Below are positions 51,988-59,212 of a DNA stretch of 64,000 nt, one piece after another. Both the position numbers and the translations under genes were made by a program. Numbering within the stretch: the stretch's first letter is position 1; each line of letters begins with the position of its first letter. Location: positions 41,849-105,848 of the forward strand of contig CAYWAP010000002.1 in NCBI GenBank assembly GCA_964456525.1, read 5' to 3'. Origin of the DNA: Onthomonas sp964456525. GTDB taxonomy: Bacteria; Bacillota; Clostridia; Oscillospirales; Oscillospiraceae. The notes under the pieces are model-generated. The model had not been told where the DNA came from, ran no database searches, and saw nothing but the letters and a program-made list of their open reading frames with translations.

Positions 51988-53058
51988 TCACTCCCCCTGA
52001 AAAAAGCCTTTCTCCAGCACGGGGTGGAACCAGCGCTCGCTCTCGTGGGAGCGCCGGACGGCGTAGGCGGTACACTGACGCATCAGGCTGACAACGCCCA
52101 CGTTCATCCGGGTGCTGAAGCCATCCACACCGGGCAACAGCGAACCGGTCATGTCGATAAAGCCGTTGCGGGCGGCCACCCGCATGACCTCCGACTCCAT
52201 ATCCTCGTGGTGTAAAATCTCCATATCCTTTTTGAGATAGGACAGCGCGGCAATCAAGCCATAGCAGCCCCAGTCGGAGCAGGTGGCGGTGATGATGTGA
52301 TCGGCGGTGGTGGCACTGAGGATGCCGCCGCCGCAGCCGCAGGCGCACTCACCCGGTGCGGTATAGGGCACATAGCGCATGATGTGATCGGCAATGGCGT
52401 GCATGCCGATCTCGTTGCCCAGGTCGCCGATGGCGATGTTGGGCACGCCCCTGGCCCGCAGCAGCTTCCACAGCGCCTCACTCTTGGCCTGCAGTTCTGT
52501 CACATCCTGCCCGGCCGAGTTGTGGTAAATCCCCAGGGCATTCGCCCCCGCCGCCTCGATGGAGACAACGGCGGCGGGATCGGTCTCGTCGGCCAGCGCT
52601 TTGGCCTGAATGGGCCCTTCCGCCGGGTCCTTCGTAAAGGCCACCACCCCCATGCTCAGGGGCAGCGCCTTGACGGCGTCCAGATCGTCGTAACAGTGCA
52701 GCCCCACCACGGCGGCGCAGCGGCGGATGGCCTCCACGCTGTCAGACGGGCAGACAATCACCGGCTTGGCGCCGAAGGCTCTCACCAGCGCCCGCGCCAA
52801 CAGCATGGAGCTGACGGTGCCGTCCATTTCCGGAACCTTATGGGGCAGCAGCACAAACCCGGTCAGGATGATAACAACATCCCCCGGTTTGACCGCCTTG
52901 CACAGCACTTCGGCGGCGTGCATGGTCAGCGGCCCGCCGGTAAAGGTCCGCGCCCCCGCGTACAGAATGCGGCAGACGCCGTAGCCTCGGGGGTCCAGCG
53001 TCATCAGGGCGTCCAGGTTTTCGCCTACGTTACTTTTTTCCAGCTCGTCTCGTGTCAT
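51988..53058 (-). CDS. D-glutamate cyclase-like protein (DUF4392)
   Basis: 356 residues. The ATG at 53058 follows GAGGTGA that overlaps the stop of the aminotransferase gene; a GTG three codons earlier is in frame. The DUF4392 pattern is seen in GVCRILYAGARTFTGGPLTMHAAEVL, IILTGFVLLPHKVPEMDGTVSSMLLARAL, IEAAGANALGIYHNSAGQD and GDLGNEIGM, with a Cys/Gly-rich GECACGCGGGI. In the human homologue DGLUCY this domain belongs to an enzyme turning D-glutamate into 5-oxo-D-proline. Context with 5-oxoprolinase genes strongly supports this. Confidence 0.88.
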   Translation of the reverse strand: MTRDELEKSNVGENLDALMTLDPRGYGVCRILYAGARTFTGGPLTMHAAEVLCKAVKPGDVVIILTGFVLLPHKVPEMDGTVSSMLLARALVRAFGAKPVIVCPSDSVEAIRRCAAVVGLHCYDDLDAVKALPLSMGVVAFTKDPAEGPIQAKALADETDPAAVVSIEAAGANALGIYHNSAGQDVTELQAKSEALWKLLRARGVPNIAIGDLGNEIGMHAIADHIMRYVPYTAPGECACGCGGGILSATTADHIITATCSDWGCYGLIAALSYLKKDMEILHHEDMESEVMRVAARNGFIDMTGSLLPGVDGFSTRMNVGVVSLMRQCTAYAVRRSHESERWFHPVLEKGFFQGE

Positions 53059-53068
53059 CACCGTCACC

Positions 53069-53932
53069 TCAGTCCATCACCGACGTCTTCCCTGTGTAGT
53101 CAAAGTATTCCTGCAGCACCGCGTCCTGGATGGCCTTAAGCGTGGCAGGATCCTTGCCGCCCACGGGCTGGCCGTCCAGCTCATTGGCGTGCAGGCAGAA
53201 GTTGGAGGAGCTGGTGACGATGATCTCATCGGCATCCCGGAGCTGATCCAGAGTGAAGGGCTTTTCCATCACCGTAATGCCCAGCCGGTAGCAGGCCTGA
53301 ATCATATGGGTCTTGGCGATGCCCCGCAAAATCAGCTCGTCGTTGGGGTGGGAGTAAAACACCCCGTCCTTCAGAATCGACACGTTGGAATGGGCGCACT
53401 CGGTGACAACCCCATTCCGGTGGAGCACGGTCTCCTGGGCGCCGCAGCGCTTGGCATGCTCTGAGGCCATGACGCTGGGGATCAGGTTCAATGTCTTGAT
53501 GTTGCAGTGGTAAAAGCGGGTGTCCGGCTCGGTGACCAGTTTGATGGGCACATCGGGGTCATTTAAGCGGTTGGGCCGGATCAGCACCCACAACTTGCCC
53601 GGCATGTTCTCCTCATAGACGTGGTTGCGGGCGCTGATGCCCCGGGTAACCTGCCAGTATACAAAGTGCGTGCTGCCCTCCACGCGGGAGAGCAGATCGG
53701 TGAGCAGCTTGCCCAATTCATCCTTTTCCATGGGGATGTGGATGTCCAGCGCCTTGGCGCTGGAGTAAAAACGGTCCAGATGATCCTGCAACAGATACAC
53801 CTTGCCATTGGCGCCCACAGTGGCGTCATAGACGCCGTCGCCGAAAAAGTGGACACGGTCGTTGAAGGGCACCTTCACTTCCTCAGGCGTGCCGTACACG
53901 CCATCATAATATGCAAGCTCCCGGAACAACAT
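53069..53932 (-). CDS. D-amino acid aminotransferase (class IV, PLP-dependent)
   Basis: 287 residues. The start MLFRELAYYDGVYG follows GGGAGGA. The PLP lysine lies in CNIKTLNLIPSVMASEHAKRCG, the hallmark of D-alanine transaminases, and YWQVTRGISARNHVY and HSNVSILKDGVFYSHP are also conserved. It interconverts D-amino acids and 2-oxo acids, for example D-alanine and 2-oxoglutarate to pyruvate and D-glutamate, which would supply the neighbouring D-glutamate cyclase. Confidence 0.9.
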   Translation of the reverse strand: MLFRELAYYDGVYGTPEEVKVPFNDRVHFFGDGVYDATVGANGKVYLLQDHLDRFYSSAKALDIHIPMEKDELGKLLTDLLSRVEGSTHFVYWQVTRGISARNHVYEENMPGKLWVLIRPNRLNDPDVPIKLVTEPDTRFYHCNIKTLNLIPSVMASEHAKRCGAQETVLHRNGVVTECAHSNVSILKDGVFYSHPNDELILRGIAKTHMIQACYRLGITVMEKPFTLDQLRDADEIIVTSSSNFCLHANELDGQPVGGKDPATLKAIQDAVLQEYFDYTGKTSVMD

Positions 53933-54196
53933 AGTTTTTCCTCCCAATTTATAATTTGTACCGATCATTCCGCCGTCCTGCGGCTCTGGCGCAGGAAAGC
54001 GCAGGTACAGATATTTCTCAATCAGGGCAGCGGTGTCCTGACAGAGGTGGTAAATCGGACAGCTCTCTCCTGCCCGGCCGGGGACATCGCCCCTCCAGCA
54101 TATGGGCCAGCTTCAGATTCATACCCCTGCCAGACTTGATCTTGGGCAGACCGCGCCCCCGTTCAGCCGTCCCCCGGCCGGAAAACCGTGAAAGGG
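53933..54196 (-). other. Gap between the aminotransferase and CyuA-like genes
   Basis: 264 bases. No intact gene. In two different minus-strand frames there are protein-like fragments (MNLKLAHMLEG starting at 54122, and SCPIYHLCQDTAALIEKYLY near 54045-53990) that would form one short protein if a single frameshift near 54090 were removed. It may be a decayed small gene or chance. Confidence 0.3.
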
Positions 54197-55504
54197 TCAC
54201 ACGCCGCTCTCTCCTTTGTGTTGGGTCTGTGGCGCGGCGGGGGCGTCCTCCAGCATCAGGTGCAGGATCTCTGTGTCCGTGGCGCGCATTCCCACCCGGG
54301 CCATGTGGCCGTAGGTGGCAATGGTCCGGTCCGCATTCTCTTTGACCAGCCCCTCGCCCCGATGGAAGACGCGGCCGTGGACCGCCATCTCGTGGGCCAG
54401 AAAACCGGCCTCTACCGCCGTGGCAATCTTGGCCGCACAGGAGGCCTTGGCGCCGTCGCACACCATGCCGGACACATTGGCAATGGTGTTGACGACGGTA
54501 TCCTCAATCACCGGCAGAGGGTCGCCGTTTAAAAAGGCAATCCCCGCCGCGCTGCCTGCCGCCGCGCTCACCGCGCCGCAATAGGCCGACAGCTTGCCGA
54601 TGTAAGATTTCTGAAACAGCGCCACCAGATTGCCAAGGGCCAGCGCCCGCAGCAGCGCTTCCTCCGGCAGGCGTTTTTCCTCGGCAAAGCAGATGATGGG
54701 CAGCGAGACGGTGATGCCCTGGTTTCCGCTGCCGGAATTGATGACCACGGGCATGGGACAGCCGCCCATGCGCGCATCAGAGCCGGCGGCCGCCAGAGCG
54801 GCGGCCCGGGCGGGCAGGCTGGTAGCCACATTCATCAGCGTTTTGCCCACTTGGGCCCCCCACTCTCCGCGCAGCCCTTCGACGGCAATGGCGCGGTTGT
54901 ACTGAATCTGGGGTCGCAGGATGGGCGCAATCTCCCCCAGCGGCACATGGGAGGCGAAGGCGTAAATCTCCGCCATGTCCATCGGGCAGTCGGGTATCAC
55001 GTCGCCAGCCTCTTCCTCCGGCGCGGCAAACAGAACCTGCCCGTTGCGCTCCTCCCGCACGACGTTGGTGTGGGCATCCCGAATCTCCACCAGAGCGGTA
55101 TGGCCGCCGCCCGCCAGTTCTATGATAATGTGCAGGCTGGCCGGGCTTTGCAGGGGCGTGACCTGGCAAAAGCCGGCGCTGCGCAGGCGCTGCGCCTTGT
55201 CGGTATCCTCTGGCGTAACCCGCGCCAGCACCTCCATGCCCAGGTCCGCGTCACCGGCCAGCGCCCCCAGAATCGCGCTGATGTCAATGCCGTGGAGCCC
55301 CGGCGTGCCGGGTACGGTAACGCTCTGGGTGTTCTTGATCACGTTTCCACTGCACCGCACCGTCATGGCAGTTGGCGTACAGCCCAACAGCCGCCTGGCC
55401 CGGGCAGCCGCGTAGGCAATCGCGATGGGTTCCGTGCAGCCCATGGCAGGCACCAGTTCCCGCCGCAACAGCGCCAGGTATGCCTGCGTCTGTGTCGCCG
55501 TCAT
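54197..55504 (-). CDS. CyuA/UPF0597-type L-cysteine desulfidase or serine dehydratase-like protein
   Basis: 435 residues of the UPF0597 (YhaM/CyuA) family, iron-sulfur enzymes related to serine dehydratase alpha subunits. Candidate cluster cysteines are in AMGCTEPIAIAYAAA near 20, MGGCPMPVVINSGSGNQGI near 270 and MVCDGAKASCAAKIA near 355. The start MTATQTQAYLALL follows AAAGGGGG; a longer frame upstream overlaps the leader and is rejected. Substrate could be cysteine, serine or a D-amino acid; placement at the head of a D-amino acid cluster hints at the last. Confidence 0.83.
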   Translation of the reverse strand: MTATQTQAYLALLRRELVPAMGCTEPIAIAYAAARARRLLGCTPTAMTVRCSGNVIKNTQSVTVPGTPGLHGIDISAILGALAGDADLGMEVLARVTPEDTDKAQRLRSAGFCQVTPLQSPASLHIIIELAGGGHTALVEIRDAHTNVVREERNGQVLFAAPEEEAGDVIPDCPMDMAEIYAFASHVPLGEIAPILRPQIQYNRAIAVEGLRGEWGAQVGKTLMNVATSLPARAAALAAAGSDARMGGCPMPVVINSGSGNQGITVSLPIICFAEEKRLPEEALLRALALGNLVALFQKSYIGKLSAYCGAVSAAAGSAAGIAFLNGDPLPVIEDTVVNTIANVSGMVCDGAKASCAAKIATAVEAGFLAHEMAVHGRVFHRGEGLVKENADRTIATYGHMARVGMRATDTEILHLMLEDAPAAPQTQHKGESGV

Positions 55505-55627
55505 GGCGACGCCCCCTTTCGCAGCTAACAGCCCCGTAACAGCGCGGCAGACGCACGGCTGCGCCCCACGCCGCCGCTGATTCGGGAACCATTGCTCTAT
55601 TTTGTGCATATATGTAATCACCATTAA

Positions 55628-55669
55628 AAAAGAAAGGGCGCACAGCTCCTGTTTCCAGGGCTACACGCC
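55628..55669 (-). terminator. Leader terminator upstream of the D-amino acid/pxp cluster
   Basis: Stem GGCGTGTAGC with GCTGTGCGCC (three wobble pairs), topped by CCTG-GAAA-CAGG with a stable GAAA tetraloop, then CTTTCTTTTTT. It lies 124 bases before the CyuA-like start and downstream of the promoter, so readthrough must be controlled. The left arm contains the stop codon of the leader reading frame. Confidence 0.8.
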
Positions 55670-55762
55670 TTTGTGCCGCTCGCATCCGGTTAAGTTGTCG
55701 GGCGGCCGGGCGTCCTGGACAACCGCATAAACCAAAAAGAGACCACGTGCCGCTTTTAGCAC
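55661..55762 (-). CDS. Candidate 33-residue leader peptide
   Basis: GTG start at 55762 with AAGGAGG 5 bases upstream; TAG at 55663-55661 inside the left arm of the leader terminator. The predicted peptide starts MLKAARGLFLVYAVVQ and ends GCERHKGV. A segment over codons 15-18 (CCAGGACGCC, 55718-55709) is complementary, with one 5-base bulge, to GGCGU and CCUGG of the terminator left arm, so an alternative antiterminator hairpin is possible. Ribosome position on this frame could choose between the two. No homologue known to me. Confidence 0.6.
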   Translation of the reverse strand: MLKAARGLFLVYAVVQDARPPDNLTGCERHKGV

Positions 55763-55806
55763 CGTGACCTCCTTGTCCCGCTTTGCGCTGTAATGATGAT
55801 ACCTGC

Positions 55807-55835
55807 ATTATATCAGCGCCCCCATGTAAATGCAA
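55807..55835 (-). promoter_or_regulatory. Promoter of the D-amino acid/pxp cluster
   Basis: TTGCAT (55835-55830) and TATAAT (55812-55807) on the minus strand with a 17-base spacer; start near 55800, giving a leader of nearly 300 nt. Confidence 0.78.
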
Positions 55836-56078
55836 GTGTTTTTTCATACAACGTCAAATCTCGTCGGGCCGTCCAGCAAATGAGAGCCAAAAATGCACCG
55901 GTTTTTTCGCCTGTATGCCAAAAGGAACCCTGTCCCGGGGCGGAGGCTCCGGCTCCCAAAACGGCGTGCGCCGCGGCGCATCCACCGCAGATGATGTACT
56001 CCCCCGAAACACAATGGTCTTTGGCCCCCGCATCAGGGAAAAACTGCAAAATAACCCGCACTTTTGGCGCTTTGCCGG
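55836..56078. other. Gap between the divergent pxp and gcv promoters
   Basis: No credible gene; short frames on both strands have no ribosome site or recognisable family. Confidence 0.5.
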
Positions 56079-56107
56079 TTGACACCGCCGGAAAAGTAAG
56101 ATAAAAT
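56079..56107 (+). promoter_or_regulatory. Promoter of the glycine cleavage operon
   Basis: TTGACA at 56079-56084 and TAAAAT at 56102-56107 with a 17-base spacer, about 25 bases before the riboswitch. Confidence 0.88.
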
Positions 56108-56132
56108 GGCGTCGATTACAACGGAATACTTG

Positions 56133-56292
56133 TTCGGATGAGGGAATCGAGAGAGACTGTCACAGTGACAGCGCCGAAGGGGCAGCAAAAACTCTCAGGC
56201 AAATGGGATCGGTTTCTGACGACGCTCTGGAGAGCAATGATGCACCGAAGAAGCAATCCGCTAAGCGGAGAATCTTTCAGGTTTTATTACAG
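56133..56292 (+). ncRNA. Tandem glycine riboswitch
   Basis: Two consecutive glycine aptamers are recognisable: the first with GGATGAGGGAATCGAGAGAG, GCGCCGAAGGGGCA and CTCTCAGGCAAA, the second with TCTGGAGAGCAATG, GCACCGAAGAAGCAA and TCTTTCAGGTTTTA. They precede gcvT, the usual target. Glycine binding is known to promote expression of such operons, here through the terminator that follows. Confidence 0.95.
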
Positions 56293-56333
56293 AGGCACAA
56301 ATGACGGGACTTCCCGCCATTTGTGCCTTTTTT
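56293..56333 (+). terminator. Riboswitch-controlled terminator
   Basis: AGGCACAAATG-GCGGG type stem (AGGCACAAATGACGGGA with CCGCCATTTGTGCCT) and a tight CTTC loop, followed by TTTTTT, 49 bases before gcvT. Expression platform of the glycine riboswitch. Confidence 0.9.
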
Positions 56334-56381
56334 CTGTTGTAATGCGGACAGATACTATAATATTAGAAAGAAGGAGATTCC

Positions 56382-57467
56382 ATGGAATTGAAAACCCCCC
56401 TTTACGATACCCATGTGGCAGAGGGCGGAAAGATCGTCCCCTTTGCCGGATATCTGCTTCCGGTTCAGTATGCTGCCGGCGTGGTCAAAGAGCACATGGC
56501 CGTCCGGCAGCAGGCGGGGCTGTTCGACGTCTCCCATATGGGCGAGATTGTCCTGAGCGGCCCCACCGCCCTTGACTCCCTCAACCATCTGATGACCAAC
56601 GACTTCACCAATATGGCGGTGGGGCGCGTGCGCTACAGCGTCATGTGCAACGAAGCCGGCGGCTGCATCGACGATCTGGTGGTCTACAAATTTGGAGACG
56701 AATCCTATCTGGTGGTCGTCAATGCCGCCAACCGGTCGAAAGACTTTGCCCATATTGCGGCAAATGTGCTGCCCGGCACAAAGGCCGAGGACATCTCCGA
56801 CTCCGTGGCGCAGCTGGCGCTGCAGGGGCCGAAAGCGCCGGCGATTCTGGCAAAGCTCCTGCCCCCCGAGCAGATTCCGCAGAAATATTACACCGCCGTC
56901 CGTGAGGTATCGCTGGAGGGCATCCCCTGCATGATTTCCCGCACCGGCTACACCGGTGAGCTGGGCTATGAGATCTACACCGCCGCCGCCAACGGCGAGG
57001 CCCTCTGGAAACTCCTGCGCCGGGCCGGTGAGGAGGAGGGGCTGATCCCCTGCGGTCTGGGCGCCCGGGACACCCTCCGCCTGGAGGCGGCCATGCCCCT
57101 TTACGGCCACGAGATGGACGAGGCGGTTTCTCCCCTTGAGGCCGGGCTGGACTTCGCGGTGAAGCTGGGCAAGAGCGATTTTATCGGAAAAGATGCGCTG
57201 GTGGCAGCCGGTCAGCCCAAGCGCGTGCGCGTGGGCCTTGCCGTCACCGGCCGGGGCATTATCCGCGAGCATCAGGACATTTATATCGGTGAGCGGAAAA
57301 TCGGCCAGTCCACATCCGGCACGCACTGCCCGTATCTGGGCAAGGCCGTTGCCATGGCAATGGTGGACGCAGCAGATGCCGCCGTCGGCACTGCCGTGGA
57401 GGCAGACGTGCGCGGCCGCCGGGTTGCAGCCGAAATTGTGCCGCTGCCGTTTTATAAAAGAGGTTAA
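56382..57467 (+). CDS. gcvT: Glycine cleavage system T protein (aminomethyltransferase)
   Basis: 361 residues. MELKTPLYDTHVAEGGKIVPFAGY is the family N-terminus; LFDVSHMGEIVLSGP near 50, DDLVVYKFGD near 95 and SRTGYTGELGYEIY near 190 follow. It transfers the methylene group from the lipoyl-bound intermediate on GcvH to tetrahydrofolate and releases ammonia. AAGGAG ribosome site 6 bases upstream; first gene after the glycine riboswitch. Confidence 0.96.
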   Translation: MELKTPLYDTHVAEGGKIVPFAGYLLPVQYAAGVVKEHMAVRQQAGLFDVSHMGEIVLSGPTALDSLNHLMTNDFTNMAVGRVRYSVMCNEAGGCIDDLVVYKFGDESYLVVVNAANRSKDFAHIAANVLPGTKAEDISDSVAQLALQGPKAPAILAKLLPPEQIPQKYYTAVREVSLEGIPCMISRTGYTGELGYEIYTAAANGEALWKLLRRAGEEEGLIPCGLGARDTLRLEAAMPLYGHEMDEAVSPLEAGLDFAVKLGKSDFIGKDALVAAGQPKRVRVGLAVTGRGIIREHQDIYIGERKIGQSTSGTHCPYLGKAVAMAMVDAADAAVGTAVEADVRGRRVAAEIVPLPFYKRG

Positions 57468-57508
57468 ATTCCAATCAAATTCCAATTAAAATTCAGGAGG
57501 ACATCATC

Positions 57509-57892
57509 ATGGCAAACTTTCCCGCAGAACTGCAGTACACCAAATCCCACGAATGGATCAAAGAAGAGGACGGCCTGTACGTCATCGGTCTGAGCGACTA
57601 TGCCCAGGAGGCGCTGGGCGACGTCGTCTTCGTCAACCTGCCGGAAGAGGGCGACAGCGTCACGGCAGGGGACTCCTTTGCCGATGTGGAGTCGGTCAAA
57701 GCGGTTTCCGACGTGTTCAGCCCGGTGAGCGGAACCGTTGCCGCCGTCAACGAAGATCTGCTGGACGATCCGGCACTGATCAACGAGGATCCCTACGAAG
57801 CGTGGCTGATCAAGGTTTCCGATGTGACGGAAACGGAAGAATTGCTGAACGCCGCTGCCTATGAGGAGCTGTGCGCCGCAGAGGAGGGCTGA
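57509..57892 (+). CDS. gcvH: Glycine cleavage system H protein
   Basis: 127 residues, the lipoylated shuttle of the complex. The lipoyl lysine is in FADVESVKAVSDVFSPVSG near residue 63; N-terminal YTKSHEWIKEEDGLYVIGLSDYAQEALGD is standard. AGGAGG ribosome site. The lipoate-protein ligase encoded four genes downstream is a likely modifier. Confidence 0.97.
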   Translation: MANFPAELQYTKSHEWIKEEDGLYVIGLSDYAQEALGDVVFVNLPEEGDSVTAGDSFADVESVKAVSDVFSPVSGTVAAVNEDLLDDPALINEDPYEAWLIKVSDVTETEELLNAAAYEELCAAEEG

Positions 57893-57895
57893 TGC

Positions 57896-59212
57896 ATGGG
57901 CAGCTATATTCCCGCCACCACGGATGAGCAGCAGAAGATGCTGTCGGCCCTGGGGCTGACCAGCACAGAGGAGCTGTTTGCCGCCGTGCCGGAAGAGGTC
58001 CGCGTCCATGGGCTGGATCTCCCGGACGGCATGAGCGAGCTGGAGGTTGCCCAGGCAGTCTCCGCCCTGGCCGATCGAAACACCCGCTTTACCAGCGTGT
58101 TTCGCGGTGCGGGGGCATACCGGCACTTTATCCCGGCCATCGTCAAATCCGTCACGTCCAAAGAGGAATTTGTGACGGCCTATACCCCCTATCAGGCCGA
58201 GATCAGCCAGGGCGTGCTGCAATCCATCTTTGAATACCAGACCCAAATGTGCGAGCTGACCGGGATGGACGCCTCCAACGCCTCGGTCTATGACGGCGCG
58301 GTGGCCGCCGCAGAGGCGGTCTTTATGTGCCAGGAGCGAAAGCGCAGCGGCGTCATCTTTTCCGGCGCAACTGACCCCCAGGTGATCTCGGTTGTCCGGA
58401 CATACTGCGAGAGCCGGGGCGTGCCGGTGACGGTGCTGCCGGTTTCCGACTGCGCAACCAGCGTTGCAGATCTGAAGGCGGCGCTCACCCAAACCACGGC
58501 CAGCGTGTACATCCAGAGCCCGAACTACTACGGCGTGATCGAAGATGTGGACGCTCTGGCAGAGGCCGCCCATGAGGCCGGTGCCAAGGTGATTATGGGT
58601 TTTAACCCGATCTCGCTGGGCCTGCTGAAACCCCCCGGAGAATACGGCGCGGACATTGCAGTGGGCGAAGGGCAGCCCCTGGGCCTTCCGATGGCCTTCG
58701 GCGGCCCGTATCTGGGCATCATGACCTGCAAAGGGGCCATGACGCGCAAGCTGCCCGGCCGCATCGTGGGCGAGACCACCGACCATCAGGGCCGCCGCGC
58801 GTTTGTGCTGACCTTGCAGGCGCGTGAGCAGCACATCCGCCGTGAAAAGGCCTCGTCCAACATCTGCTCAAATGAAGCGCTGTGCGCAATGACCGCATCG
58901 GTCTATCTGGCCGCCGTCGGCCCCCAAGGACTGCGTCAGGCGGCGGAGAGCTGCGCGGCCAACGCACACTATCTGGCCAGCCGTCTGGCTGAGCTGCCCG
59001 GCTTTGGCCTGCGCACGGACAAGCCGTTCTTCCATGAGTTCCTGACCGACTGCCCGATGGAGCCGGAATCCCTCTGCCGCGCCCTTGAGGCCCGCGGCAT
59101 TCTGGGCGGACTGCCGGTGGAGGGCGGACTGCTCTGGTGCTGCACCGAGCTCAACCGCCGCGCCGACGTGGACCGGCTGATCGAGACCCTGAAGGAGGTG
59201 TGCGCAAAATGA
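57896..59212 (+). CDS. gcvPA: Glycine dehydrogenase (decarboxylating) subunit 1
   Basis: 438 residues, the first half of the split P protein that decarboxylates glycine with PLP. Signatures: MGSYIPATTDEQQKMLSALG, RGAGAYRHFIPAIVKSV, YTPYQAEISQGVLQSIFEYQTQMCELTGMDASNASVYDG, and GLPMAFGGPYLGIM near 258. It lies 3 bases after gcvH and overlaps gcvPB by 4 bases (ATGA). Confidence 0.96.
   Translation: MGSYIPATTDEQQKMLSALGLTSTEELFAAVPEEVRVHGLDLPDGMSELEVAQAVSALADRNTRFTSVFRGAGAYRHFIPAIVKSVTSKEEFVTAYTPYQAEISQGVLQSIFEYQTQMCELTGMDASNASVYDGAVAAAEAVFMCQERKRSGVIFSGATDPQVISVVRTYCESRGVPVTVLPVSDCATSVADLKAALTQTTASVYIQSPNYYGVIEDVDALAEAAHEAGAKVIMGFNPISLGLLKPPGEYGADIAVGEGQPLGLPMAFGGPYLGIMTCKGAMTRKLPGRIVGETTDHQGRRAFVLTLQAREQHIRREKASSNICSNEALCAMTASVYLAAVGPQGLRQAAESCAANAHYLASRLAELPGFGLRTDKPFFHEFLTDCPMEPESLCRALEARGILGGLPVEGGLLWCCTELNRRADVDRLIETLKEVCAK

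Noticed and set aside
55284..55847. 187-codon minus-strand frame covering the pxp leader (starts MKKHLHLHGG)
   Set aside because: No ribosome site, starts upstream of the promoter's -10, and runs into CyuA-like gene in a different frame.
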